Origin: Aureobasidium sp. EXF-3400
Taxonomy: Eukaryota > Ascomycota > Dothideomycetes > Dothideales > Saccotheciaceae
Direction: 5' to 3'
DNA: 18,468 bases
NCBI GenBank assembly: GCA_024195585.1
Contig: SWBL01000585.1
Coordinates: 1-18,468, forward strand
The notes under the pieces were generated by a model, which was not told where the DNA came from, did no database searches, and saw nothing but the letters and a program-made list of their open reading frames with translations. The first letter of the stretch is position 1; each line of letters starts with the position of its first letter. The position numbers and the translations under genes were made by a program. Of this stretch, positions 1 to 10,309 are shown piece by piece.

Positions 1-363
1 CCTATTACCTCTTTGTCTCCTTGTCTACGTCTCGTCATATAGCCTAGACCCGTATCCACGTACTGTTATCTATTCCCGACTTCGCCCCTTGACAGTATAG
101 GAAAAAACCACATCCTCCGTACTAACTCCGGGTATTAATGTGGTTAAGAAGCAGTTTAAAGCATAACTTCCCCGCAGCCCGGGTTATTTACGGCACCAGG
201 TGTAGGCTTCGGATGCCGAGGGCATGGGCTGTGGACTCATCAATCTGCAGTCCCCGTCTACCGTCCTCCACCTCTTCATAGCTTTGGCGCTTCCAATTGT
301 GATCTGACTGCACCATCCAAACTTGCTTATTTGTATATATCGCAAGGACCTGAGCAAGCCACG
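1..363. other. Upstream intergenic region of the zinc-finger gene
   Basis: No gene could be supported here. The stretch presumably holds the promoter and 5' leader of the downstream C2H2 gene. An in-frame TTG at 331 could extend the reading frame by 11 codons, but the first ATG is at 364 in a reasonable context (gccacgATG), so I treat 331-363 as leader. I saw no TATA box or repeat I would defend. Confidence 0.5.
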
Positions 364-3156
364 ATGCCTATCGACAAGGATAGCGGAAGAGACTTTAACT
401 GCAAGTTCTGCGAAAGGCGTTTCGCTCGGCTAGAACACCTGCAACGACACATCCGTACTCGTAAGCATCCCGTGATGTTATTGCGCTCATGTCCCAGGTG
501 CACTGATCCGTTAGTGTAAGACACCAAGGAAAAACCTTGCAAATGTCCATGCGGCCGCTCCTTCGCACGGGTCGACCTTCTAAGGCGACACACTCGGCTT
601 GCGCACGCGGAGCAACATTCGTCTCCAACTCGGACGCCAGCCACTTTCTCGGAGCAGCTTCGGGAAGTGCAATCAAGCCAGCTCGAAGACCCCAACAGAT
701 CATTACGCTCTATACAGCATCTGGAGTCGGAACCGTTCCTCCAATGTTATTCTGCACGTCCAGGAGCTTCATCACTCCTCGATGCTCGAGTCCCAGCAAG
801 TGATGGGATTGGATCCTCCAACTCAGACCAGCCGCAGTACTCAGATTGTAGGATTGCATCTGCATCGTCGGCTTTGTCAGCCGTGAATCACCCTAGTATG
901 TCAAAACGCAGAAGACTACATACGACACTGGTTGACACGATCGTGATAGTGACGACATTGTTGCCAGATTGTCAACAGTACGCCGAGATTGATCCTCTAC
1001 AGGACTTTTCAAGCTTCATTGACAGTGTTGGTTTGACATTGGACTCCGAAGGTGCCAAATTCCACTTCCCGTTCTCTGCCGAGGAGCCGGCGACCCTCAA
1101 CGACCAATATCTTGGCTCCAACCACTTTACCAGTGGTTTAAACAACAGCTCTACTGAAGAGCGAATGTTTTCTGTTAGACACGGTCAAGAACATGCGCCA
1201 AGTATAAGTCTTGACGGCCAAGCTACATTGCAAACCGATGGAAGTGCATTTCCAGGTGAGAATCAGAAACTCATCGCCAGTTTCCCATTCCTTATCAAGT
1301 CGCAGAGGTCGTTCGTAATCCGGTTCAAACCGATTCTCCATGGACGATATCTGAGGAAAGGAGGAGAAGTCTGATGCGTACACTCATCCCTTTCAGACAT
1401 GTGCTACACGATTTCACACTGCCCTCCCACCACACTCTCTCGAGGTACTACAAGAGTTTTGTGGATCAGTTCCACAAGCACTACCCCCTTCTGCATCTGC
1501 CGACGTTGCGTATTGATACATGCCCTCTCGAAATGGCACTGATAGTTGCCGCCATTGGAGCCCAGTATCGATTCGAGGCCAGGAATGGATTGAGTCTTTA
1601 CCAAGCTTCAAAAGCCGTCGCTCTCGAGCAGTTTAAAAAGCGCGAACAAAGAGCTCACGGATCGTGTCAGACCAAGCCTCCCTACCTCCCTTCACCTTCG
1701 GTCTCTCGCGAGCACCGCCATTCTGTTTCGCCCGCATCGGCCGTAATAAGTGGCATAGAGTCTGCGAGTCAGTCCCAACCAATCAACATTATTCGCACCC
1801 TGATCATGCTGATTGCTTTCGCATCCTGGGACTGGAATGCAGAGCTTCTGCGTGACGCTTTTGGCTTCCAGAGTACTCTTGCATGTTGCGTTCGAGAAGA
1901 CGGGATGCGTGAACTATCATGTTCGGATAATCAAGATTGGCATAGCTGGATCCAGATCGAAGGAGCACGCCGTACCAAATTAATAGCATTCGCTTACCTC
2001 AACGTGCAGGTGCTAGCGTACAATCTCCCACCGGTCATACTAAACAATGAAGTCGAGCTTCAACTACCTTGTTCGACCGCGGAATGGGAGGCGCATGATC
2101 CCCACGAATGGGAAAATGCACGGAAGTACCGACAAGGCTCTGACTTATTTTTCCAGGACGCATTGAATGTACTTTTAGACAGGTCTCAGTGCCTTGAGGC
2201 TCAGCAGTCATTGTCCTATCTGTCGCCTCTAGCCAACTTCATCCTCCTACAGGCCCTGATCCAACGAATATGCCTCATACGTCAATTGAGCTTTCCTACA
2301 GGCGCAGCTCTACGCGAAGGAGACCTGGAAGAGATGGAGTACGTTTCTTATCAAACCCCTATCACACCTGTTGTAGACATCAAGTAGCAGCTAACATATA
2401 CCCATTAGGTCATCACTCCAGAGATGGAAACTTGCCTGGCAAAGAACCCCCGGGTCAAGTCTTGATCCCCAGAATCTAGATGGACCACTGCCGTTTACAT
2501 CAGTGGCGTTCCTGTCGCTAGCTTCCGTTCGGTTACACATTGATCTTGGTCCGTATCGTTGCCTGGAGACTCGTGATCCGACTCAAATGGCTGCGGCGCT
2601 GCTCGATGCTCCCGCTTTAAAGCGTAGCCCCCGTTTGATTCCCGCACTACTACACGCAACACATGCGCTTAGTCTGCCGGTCACAATGGGCGTCCAGTAT
2701 GTGTCACGGAGTCAAATGTTCTTCTGGAGTTGTCAACACTCCCTCTGCGGCCTCGAGAGTGCGGTGTTCTTGTGTAAATGGCTACAATCAGTAGCAGCTA
2801 CCTTGCACGTTGAGCCGCTTACGGGTGAGTACTTGCCCAGGCTGGCAGTCAGTTGGAAGCGAGCTTACTGACCAATATCTTCATTTAATGTAGCTCATGA
2901 AACCACCATACTGAATTGGGTGCGCTCTTTGGTCAAGGAGGCTCGAGAGTCTGTGGAACTTGAAGAGTTGGGAATCACGACTGATTCAAGTGCTTTCCTT
3001 CTTCAGCCTTATCAACTCTGTACGATTGTGTTGAGGATATGGGCTATAGTTTTTGGTGGAAACACCATGTGGGCTATCATCAACCAGATCGGATCTGGCC
3101 TCAGGAATCTAGCGGAGCGCATAGAGTTGGAGGCTTTGTCGTCGAACGGACGTTAG
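364..3156 (+). CDS. C2H2 zinc-finger transcription factor with fungal-specific TF (middle homology) domain
   Basis: Probable nuclear DNA-binding regulator of about 847 aa. I read five exons: 364-460, 521-1255, 1306-2338, 2409-2824 and 2894-3156. All junctions preserve frame, and introns 1, 3 and 4 have clear branch sites (CTGAT, CTAAC, CTGAC). The acceptor of intron 2 could instead be 1299, which is also in frame. Finger 1 has C13, C16, H29 and H33. Finger 2 has C41, C43, H56 and H61, with the CxC spacing seen in some fungal fingers. An acidic and serine-rich linker follows. From about residue 320 a long helical region begins with FHKHYPLLHLP and runs through RLHIDLGPYRCLE; it resembles the fungal-specific transcription factor domain (PF04082 type). 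Intron 1 falls inside the codon for zinc ligand H33. The target genes are unknown; the nearest downstream locus is a protease relic on the same strand. I am sure of the family but cannot name an orthologue. Confidence 0.87.
461..520 (+). other. Intron 1 of the zinc-finger gene, inside a zinc finger
   Basis: A 60-nt phase-1 intron with donor GTAAGC, CTGAT near 502 and acceptor TAAG. Splicing turns the unspliced R-K-H reading into H-T-K-E-K-P, which restores the last histidine of finger 1 and the canonical inter-finger linker. Without splicing the frame ends at a TAA at 517-519, just before the acceptor. Confidence 0.85.
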
Positions 3157-3439
3157 TCAATCCACGCAACATGTCGATCTGCCAAAGCCAATTTATGTCT
3201 CATACAGTTTATTTCACATGGGAAAGCTATGGTATGATTTATGGTGAGCGACGATGATCTTGTATCTGCTTTGGGTTCACTGGCCTATTAAACCAATCGT
3301 GTAGAGGTTTAGATCTAGCGTGGTTCAACAAAAACGTGCTCCGTGACCAGTGGAGTTGCAGAATCCTGTATGCTAGATCGATAGGAATTCGACTCTAAAT
3401 TTCGGTGCTTAGCCTTAGATACCTCGTTAAACTAGCTAC

Positions 3440-4267
3440 TTGATAGTTGATACCACCCTATTATATAACTTTCTAAGCCAAGTGATCAGTACTTCCTATG
3501 GCGATCACGAGCAGTCGGTGCCAAATTCGTACGCGAAGAGAGTATGTGATGGGTTCCAGCAACTCGGTGCCCGCGGGATCTCGGTCATCTTCGCTAGTGG
3601 TGATTACGGTGTGGGCCTCAAACGGAACTTGCTTCTCGAACACCGACACCTCCCACGCCATATTTCTTCCTGCCTTCCCTGCATCTTGCCCCTGTGTCAC
3701 GACTGTAGGTGGCACACAGGGGTTCCAGCCCGAAATTGCCGTGTCACGCTTCGGTAGTGGTGCTGGCTTCTGTGATCACTTTGCCAGGCCGTCTTACCAA
3801 TCCTCTGCCGTCGACCGGTATATCGACGATACAGGAGACCTTGACGCGGGACTGTACAACCAAACCGGCCGAGATTACCCAGACGTTGCGGCACAAGGTA
3901 ATCACGATGTGTTCGTCTGGGAAGGCGATATCAGCACTGTCGGAGGTACAAGTGCATCTGCCCCTACCTTCGGAGCAGTTATCGCTCTGGTGAATGATGC
4001 ACTCGTTGCAGCTGGCAAATCCGCCCTCGGATTCTTAAACCCCTGGCTGTACACCGGTGCTTACGCTGCGCTGATAGACATCACCACTGGATCTTCGATT
4101 GGTTGTGAAACTACTGGGTTTCCAGCTGCGGTCGTTTGGGATGCTGTTACCGGTTTTGGTACTCCAGTGCGTGCAACTTGTCCAAACTATCATTCTGACA
4201 CCTACTGACCACCTTCCAGAACTTGGGCAAGCTCATCGCCGAGGCATTCCGCCCACATCACGCATGA
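3440..4267 (+). pseudogene. 5'-truncated, frameshifted sedolisin (S53 tripeptidyl-peptidase-like) gene
   Basis: This is the C-terminal half of a secreted serine-carboxyl peptidase. Recognisable blocks in order are VISTSYGDHEQSVP, the oxyanion block FASGDYGVG, LPAFPASCP, VTTVGGTQGF, YPDVAAQG, the nucleophile block GGTSASAPTFG, GFLNPWLY, the probable calcium-site block DITTGSSIGC, and WDAVTGFGTP. Reading begins in the frame of 3440 and must shift to the frame of 3615 near 3611-3618, consistent with loss of one base. A last intron is still readable at 4167-4219 (GTGCGT donor, CTGAC, TTCCAG acceptor), leading to a final exon at 4220-4267 that ends in a TGA. The signal peptide, the pro-domain and the region carrying the catalytic Glu and Asp are absent upstream, where an in-frame TAA lies at 3428. 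I infer that no active protease is made. Family assignment is firm. Confidence 0.88.
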
Positions 4268-5223
4268 TATCAAAGTATCCTTGACAAAGTCGAACGATCA
4301 TACTAGCACACTTCACTTTTTCCTATAGTCTTGACAGATATACGAATATTCGAGGTGAGGCAGCTGAGCAAGACCCAGACATCAAAGAGGTGATTTGCAA
4401 TGTACCAGCAGCGCACACGTCCCGCCTGACACGGCATTCTCAATGAAATAACATTATGTGGATTGGCCCCATACTACGAGGTGTCATCCAGTTTCCATAC
4501 TAGACCCAGCAGCAGCATTGGCAGCGGGTCAAGGTCTGAACCGACAGTCATAACAAGCGATTGAAGTCAAGGTCACCAGATGATGTGACGTGGAAGAAAA
4601 TGATGCCGTGACTCTCCTCGAAGCGGGTTTGACCATTCCGGCAAGCAGGAGCGGGATGAAACAGGCCCGGATCGCATACCGAGGATTTCGCGGTATGATA
4701 CCTTATCCAGCGCAAGTCATGTTTTACACCGAGTGCAAACGTGTTGCTCAAGCCTTGGCAGGGACTTGACGCACTATGCTTGGATACGAATTTCGGCAAC
4801 CCCGAAAAGATCTGCATGCCAAACTCCGCCATCAGATCAATCGTTGCATCCTTTATATGATTGACAACCGCTTTATCTCGCCATGTCCTCCTGCGCAAGT
4901 CAGAGATGCTCGTTGCTCGGCTTCAAGCTCCCGACTCCAGTTCTGCCCAGCAATTGAAGCCTTGGCCAGTCGATCTTCCACGAACCGACAGGGCGGAGTT
5001 CTCACAAGGCCCCCATACTATGACTAATATGGTATACACGTGTGTGAATCTTGGATGGACGTTGATAGCCTGCCATGAGTTGGTGCAAGAAACTGCGGTG
5101 AAGCTTTCCAAGTCAAAACCAGGCAGATAAGACTCGTCGACAAGTTGCATATTTACTTGCGACTCACGCTCTTGCCTCTAATACTTTTTCTGTATGCACA
5201 CAGCGAACACTCACGACTCTACG
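4268..5223. other. Intergenic region with unassigned coding-like minus-strand stretches
   Basis: No gene is supported. On the minus strand, open stretches at 5150-4923 and 4898-4548 read with protein-like composition and could be joined in part through a third frame around 4950-4880. I recognise no domain and no consistent exon structure. They may be relics of a lost gene or chance. The right end should contain the promoter and 5' leader of the gene that starts at 5224. Confidence 0.35.
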
Positions 5224-6529
5224 ATGTCTGCTTCAGTACAGTACAATGGCCCATTTCCACGCACAACTTCTAGTGTCGATGTTTCAAAAAGCATGGCCTC
5301 TCTCTACGCTGTGGTCGTCCGTGGGTTTGTCCTCGAACATCACAAACAGTTCAGCCAAGCGGTCTCAGCTCATCAAGTCGCGATCGATTTGCTCCAAGGA
5401 CTGATGCCGCAAATCAAGAAGACTATGTTCAAGGCACATCGTGTGATGTTTGAGCGACAACTTGACGTACTGCGAGAGAGGAAAACGATACTCGACAAAG
5501 CGGCACTAGCAAATCCGCCTTTTGTCAGCTTCATTGCTATTCCTACAATTTTGAGTGCGGACGCCGAACTCATCGCTGCTGCCGGAAAGAAGCATAATCT
5601 TTTGAGTCTGGTACGTGCCCTCCAAACTTACTTCTGACCGTCCGGTCTGCGTCTTCACGGTCTCGAGATCATGTCTCAAACTCAAGCTCATCTCACAACA
5701 GGACGAGCAAACCTTGCGTGACTTCCACGAAGCAAAACCCGATAGCATGGACAGTGAAATCTACATCAATCAAGCACCGAAGGATATCCAGCGCTTGAGA
5801 CCAGACAATGTTCCTAAATTCGCGTCAACACTAGACCCATCGCTCCCACCCACGGTGTACAGAATCTCGCATGACTCGGAGTTGCTTCAAGCTGGTGAGC
5901 GCTCTCATTGGTACTTTGTCAAAGACGAGACCAACACGGCGACCCTGTACGCCTTCTACTTCATCTGGCAAAACGACGAACACACCAAACAAGCTGTCTT
6001 GCGGCGTGCAGGTGAATTCCTTCCTGCCGCTGGTGCTCTCCATATCGATATCCTAAGGATCCCACGTGGAGCATGTATGCTCAAGATGACTAGCCAACGC
6101 CCAGGCTTGATATTGGAAATCCCTGACCGAGCTGAGAAGTCCGGATGGTTCACACGGCGATTCTATTATGGCGGACGCCGGTTCGTGTGGAAAGAGACTG
6201 CTAACACGAAGATTTTTAGCAAATTCGAATGGAACGAACTGTACGAGACTTCTCGGGTCTGGCCTAAGAAGGGCAGTAAGACTGGAAAGATGGAGGACGA
6301 AGTTGTTGGAGCTCGTCTCTGCTGGGGCGAGAACCATGGGGGTATGCACGAGGATTATACTATGTACATGGCTGGTGGATTGGACCAGCATTTCAGGGAG
6401 CATCTACTCGCCAGTCAACTCACAAGGTTAATATGCATAAAGTATCCCTCGGCTAAATCCGCCGGAGCAGCTGGAGCGGTGGGTGATGGTTTATCAGTGC
6501 TTACGATTGGTGCTTCGCTCTTCTCCTAG
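5224..6529 (+). CDS. Hypothetical protein with MIT-like N-terminal helical hairpin
   Basis: Two exons, 5224-5610 and 5702-6529, give about 404 aa. The intron (5611-5701, 91 nt) has a GTACGT donor and an AACAG acceptor. An in-frame ATG at 5194 would add ten residues; I prefer 5224 (MSASVQY) but cannot exclude 5194. Residues 20-92 form two or three amphipathic helices with the pattern of an MIT (microtubule interacting and trafficking) domain, often found in ESCRT-III/VPS4-associated proteins. The C-terminal part (about 165-380) is rich in aromatic and charged residues, with blocks FYYGGRRFVWKE, WPKKGSKTGK and HFREHLLASQL. It looks like a conserved domain of fungal hypothetical proteins, but I cannot name it. 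No signal peptide is evident. A role in membrane trafficking is only an inference from the MIT-like region. Confidence 0.78.
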
Positions 6530-8110
6530 AAGTGCAGCTTATCGAAGAAGCAGGAGCATGAGTTCGATTGTAATACTCGAGCCTAAGTCACTTTTACAAT
6601 TGAACAGTATCGACATCATTTTGTTCTACTTTCCGCTGTTGGCGAGAGCAAATCTCCGCTCTACACCGTCGCGAATGTTATGGCCGTTCTTCTAGGTATT
6701 GTCTACGCCTCTATCGAGCCACACCTCGGCACTCAGACACGCTCAAACTGGCAGTAGTTGTGTTTTGGAATAATTTATACGGGTTCACTTGGATTCTCTT
6801 GCGCCGGTTGCTCCGCTCCCTTTCCACGACTGTGGCTGGGCTCACAATTCCATCATTGGCAAGTGAGACCATGGGTACACACGCCATGAGCTGTACAGTC
6901 ATCACGTACCGATAGTCTACGGCGTACACACTGCTCTGCTTGTCAACAATCATGTTGACCGTGTTGTTTCACTCCACAAATGTTATCTCCTAACGCGTTC
7001 GCTGATATCGGTGGATACTTCTATGTCACCATCGGTGGGTTCTGCCTCTCCTCAGCAGGTCTGCGTGGAAATTGGTTATATCAGCTTGGGGGAGACCCAT
7101 CGCATCCGGCGACAAGGCGTTTGTGAACAATGATGAAGAAGCATTGATCGCGGCCAGTTTTCCAAGGCCTGGAGTAAGTGAGAAATCTCGAATATGTATA
7201 CATTTTGCAGGATGTCTATTACCTTGCAGCGTTATGGTCCTATAAACTTGCTACTAAACCAATCTAGTAAGTACATAGCCTAATAGCAGGGCGTTATGCA
7301 GCCATGGGAAGAATGCGCAAACCATTTTCCGAAAGTTACACGGTGCACGGATATCGTCCCGCCGGCCCGACTAGCCCCCGAAGAGGGTCTGTGCGTACAA
7401 CTTCTTTCGGGACCCCACGAACAACTGTGAGAAGTTATACCGAACATGTGCTTTGCTGCCGATTTTCAAACTTTCTCATGGTTGTGACTGTAGGTGTATC
7501 ATCTCTGTCGCATTGGAACTTAGCGATCATTGATACTCGATCTGCAAAAGGGCTCGAACGTAGACATGTCACGTGGATATCTCGCAACGATGCCCCTCGA
7601 CCTTCACTCGTGAGATCGGAATTGGACCGTACGCAGAACCAAGGTAGCCAATGTTGTTCGTTCGTTCTGACGATGCCGCCAGGAAGCTATACAAAGACTC
7701 TTCACAATATCAGCTGTTTTGTAACTTAAACTAATGTGCAAGCTCTACCTCACGATTGTCTTGCCTTGAGTCTTCATTCCAACCCTAGGATCATAGTAGA
7801 GACGATGCCGGATACAGAGTCTGTACCTAACACGTGACACGAGAAAAGCCATAGGGATATCTATAGCCATTCAAACCATGGACCGACATTATGACCATTT
7901 TGTGTCGAGCCCTAAGCTGAGCCCGTGATCGGAGCAATCACGGGAGGCTGACAGGAGCAACCGCTACCTCCTGCTTTTAGGGGTTGACGCGTGGTTGCAC
8001 TTCCACCCTATACGCAGTTATAACCGTGGTATATCTCAACTATTTTTTTCGGTCGCTGTTGAAGGCGATAGCGGCATATCCTTCTAGTCAACCATTTTCC
8101 GGTCTGTCTC
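6530..8110. other. Intergenic region with broken membrane-protein-like fragments
   Basis: No intact gene is supported. On the plus strand, 6587-6757 is open for 56 codons and includes a hydrophobic stretch (TVANVMAVLLGIVYA). Between about 6985 and 7113 another frame reads GGYFYVTIGGFCLSS. The two lie in different frames, separated by stops, which suggests an eroded membrane-protein gene, but no family is recognised. A 141-codon plus-strand frame at 7304-7729 has no detectable domain, and I do not call it. The right part holds the upstream region of the amidase gene. Confidence 0.35.
7922..7944. repeat. Perfect 8-bp inverted repeat upstream of the amidase gene
   Basis: Arms CCCGTGAT (7922-7929) and ATCACGGG (7937-7944) flank a 7-nt spacer, about 265 bp before the amidase ATG. 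A second short inverted pair, CAGGAG (7952-7957) and CTCCTG (7968-7973), follows at once. Spaced inverted arms of this kind are compatible with a dimeric transcription-factor site, but no factor can be named. Confidence 0.6.
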
Positions 8111-8145
8111 ATAAATACTCATAGTGTCGCTCTCTTTCCTTTCGT
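8111..8145 (+). promoter_or_regulatory. Candidate core promoter of the amidase gene
   Basis: An A/T-rich TATA-like element (ATAAATA, 8111-8117) lies about 95 bp before the ATG and is followed by a pyrimidine-rich tract (about 8126-8145). That layout is common near fungal transcription starts. Position and composition are the only support. Confidence 0.4.
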
Positions 8146-8208
8146 TCGCATTACTTCTCGTACTGAATTCAGCGCGGTATTCCAAGCTGACGCAAAAAGC
8201 CATCGAAA

Positions 8209-10309
8209 ATGTCACCACCGCTTTCCGTGAGTAGTGGGATGTTCTCCTGGACCCTGTTTCTCACGCTGATGCTACGTGCAGTCCATCGTCGAAGCTCCCA
8301 TTAGCCTCCTTCAGGACCTGCTCTCTACGGGTGCTATGACTAGTACCGAGCTCTGTTCACTCTACCTTCATCGTATCAGTACCTACGACGCCCGTGGCCC
8401 GTTCCTCAACTCAATCCCACTGCTCAACCCGAATCTTTTCGCTGAAGCCGAAGCGTCTGACGCACGTCGTGCCAGTGGGAAACCTCTCAGCAAACTTGAC
8501 GGCATACCTTATACACTCAAAGATGGCTTCAAGTACCTTGGTATGACTGTCGCTGCGGGAAGTCCAGCTTTTGCCAACCTCAAACCTAACGAAAATGCAT
8601 TTGTTGCGGAGAAGTTGGCACAAGCAGGATGTGTAATGATTGGCAAGACGAACATGCCCCCGATGGCAGCCGGAGGAATGCAGCGTGGTGTATATGGACG
8701 AGCTGGATCTCCTTACAATACCGAATACTTGACGGCTGCATTTTCCTCTGGCTCGTCCAATGGTGCTGCTACATCGACGGCCGCTTCTTTTGCTGCCTTC
8801 GGCCTCGGTTCTGAGACTGTTTCCAGTGGTAGAAGTCCCGCGAGTAACAACGGGCTAGTTTGTTACACACCATCGAGAGGCGTGATCAGTTGCAGAGGCC
8901 TATGGCCGCTGTACGTCACTTGCGATGTGGTCGTACCGCTGACGCGAACTGTGGAAGACATGTTAGCGGTATTGGAGATCATCGTGCAGCCTGATCCAGA
9001 AACGAAGGGCGACTTCTGGAGGGATCAACGCGTTATACATTTGCCAAAGACTCTTGGTCTGGACGGAGATCTCTCCAAGCTGTGCGGCGCACGTTCTCTA
9101 CAGGGCAAACGACTTGCTGTGCCGAGGATGTATATCGAAGACACCCCTGAGTCCACGGGATCGAAGGCACCGTTTGTGTCGAATGAAGTCAAGAGAGTAT
9201 GGGCGCAGGCCCAACTAGATCTTACCGAATTAGGCGCTATCTGTATAGAAGTCGACGACTTCCCGCTCGTCACTAGATATGAGGATGATTCTACAGGTCA
9301 GCACAACAACGTCTTGGGCGCACCCGTGGATTGGAACCTGAAAGAACGAAGCGACATTATATCCTACGCCTGGGATGATTTCCTGGCTCAAAACGAAGAT
9401 ATCAGGCTAGCAAGTCTGGGTGACGCTTCCCCAAATCTTTTGTTTCCCCTGCCCGAAGACTACGTCCCGCTTCGCTTTGCAGAGGTCAAGAACCTCATCG
9501 ACTATCCTTCTTTGGCTCACTTCATCAAGAAAGGATACAGAACAAGCACTTCGATTCACAACATACAGGGCATGTCCGATGCTCTAAAAGCATTGGAAGC
9601 ACAACGTAAACGCGATCTCGAAGACTGGATGACAGTGCACAAATTCGATGCTATAGTCTTCCCCGCCGTCGGTGATGTAGCCAGAGCGGATTTGGAACAG
9701 AATCCTAGTTCTGCAAAACATGCCTTGTTGAACGGCGTAAGATACAGCAATGGCAATAGAGCTTTGCGACACTTGGGTGTACCTACCGTCAGTGTACCGA
9801 TGGGTCTCCTCGGAGATAAGTACATGCCCATTAACCTGACCTTGTGCTCAAGAGCAGGCGCTGATGCTGAGCTTCTGAGCTTTGCGTATGCTTATGAGCA
9901 TGGTAGTGGACGGCGACAGCCTCCTCCATTGACACCGCCATTGGCTACTGATGAACTCTGTGCTCCCCGGTCAAAACAACTTGTCTCTCCTTCCAGCATT
10001 GTGCTGGAAGTCATCGACAAAAGCATCCAAGACCTGCAATCTTCGCCCAAGATTCAGATACGGGGTATAGTTTCGCCATGCGATACCCGGCTAGAAGTTT
10101 TCGTTGATGGAGCCGCACTTGATAGCAAGTTTATCCGCATACAGGACAATGGTCTGTGGGAATTGACCGCTCCATTCATCCCGTTCAAGACTGGTCAGTA
10201 CACCTACAGCGATTACGAAGATATTCGAGTCACGGGAGATAGTGTCATGGTTGTTTTGCTAGCTAGATCTCTTGGAGGGGCGGTCAAAGGAAAACTTGTA
10301 CTTATCTAG
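8209..10309 (+). CDS. Amidase-signature family hydrolase
   Basis: Predicted to hydrolyse a carboxamide bond; the substrate is unknown. Two exons are read: 8209-8226, only six codons (MSPPLS), and 8282-10309, giving 681 aa. The intron (8227-8281, 55 nt) has donor GTGAGT, CTGAT and acceptor GCAG. The exon-2 frame has no nearby ATG, which supports the short first exon. The amidase-signature triad is visible: Lys86 in YTLKDGF, cis-Ser164 in SSGSSNG and nucleophile Ser188 in ETVSSGRSPAS. The 24-residue spacing between the two serines equals that of FAAH. The usual Gly-Gly before the nucleophile is Val-Ser here, a variant I associate with a fungal amidase subgroup. A beta-rich C-terminal extension (about 560-681) follows the amidase fold. 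No signal peptide is seen, so it is probably cytosolic. Neighbours do not point to a pathway. Older annotations would call it a glutamyl-tRNA amidotransferase subunit A-like protein, which is probably wrong on context. Confidence 0.93.

Noticed and set aside
3611..3710. A GT...TAG intron in place of the sedolisin frameshift
   Set aside because: The segment starting near GTGTGG and ending CTGTAG encodes conserved sedolisin blocks (LPAFPASCP) in the new frame, so removing it would delete family sequence.
7304..7729. 141-codon plus-strand frame
   Set aside because: No domain, no homology pattern and no supported splice partners; composition looks like chance.
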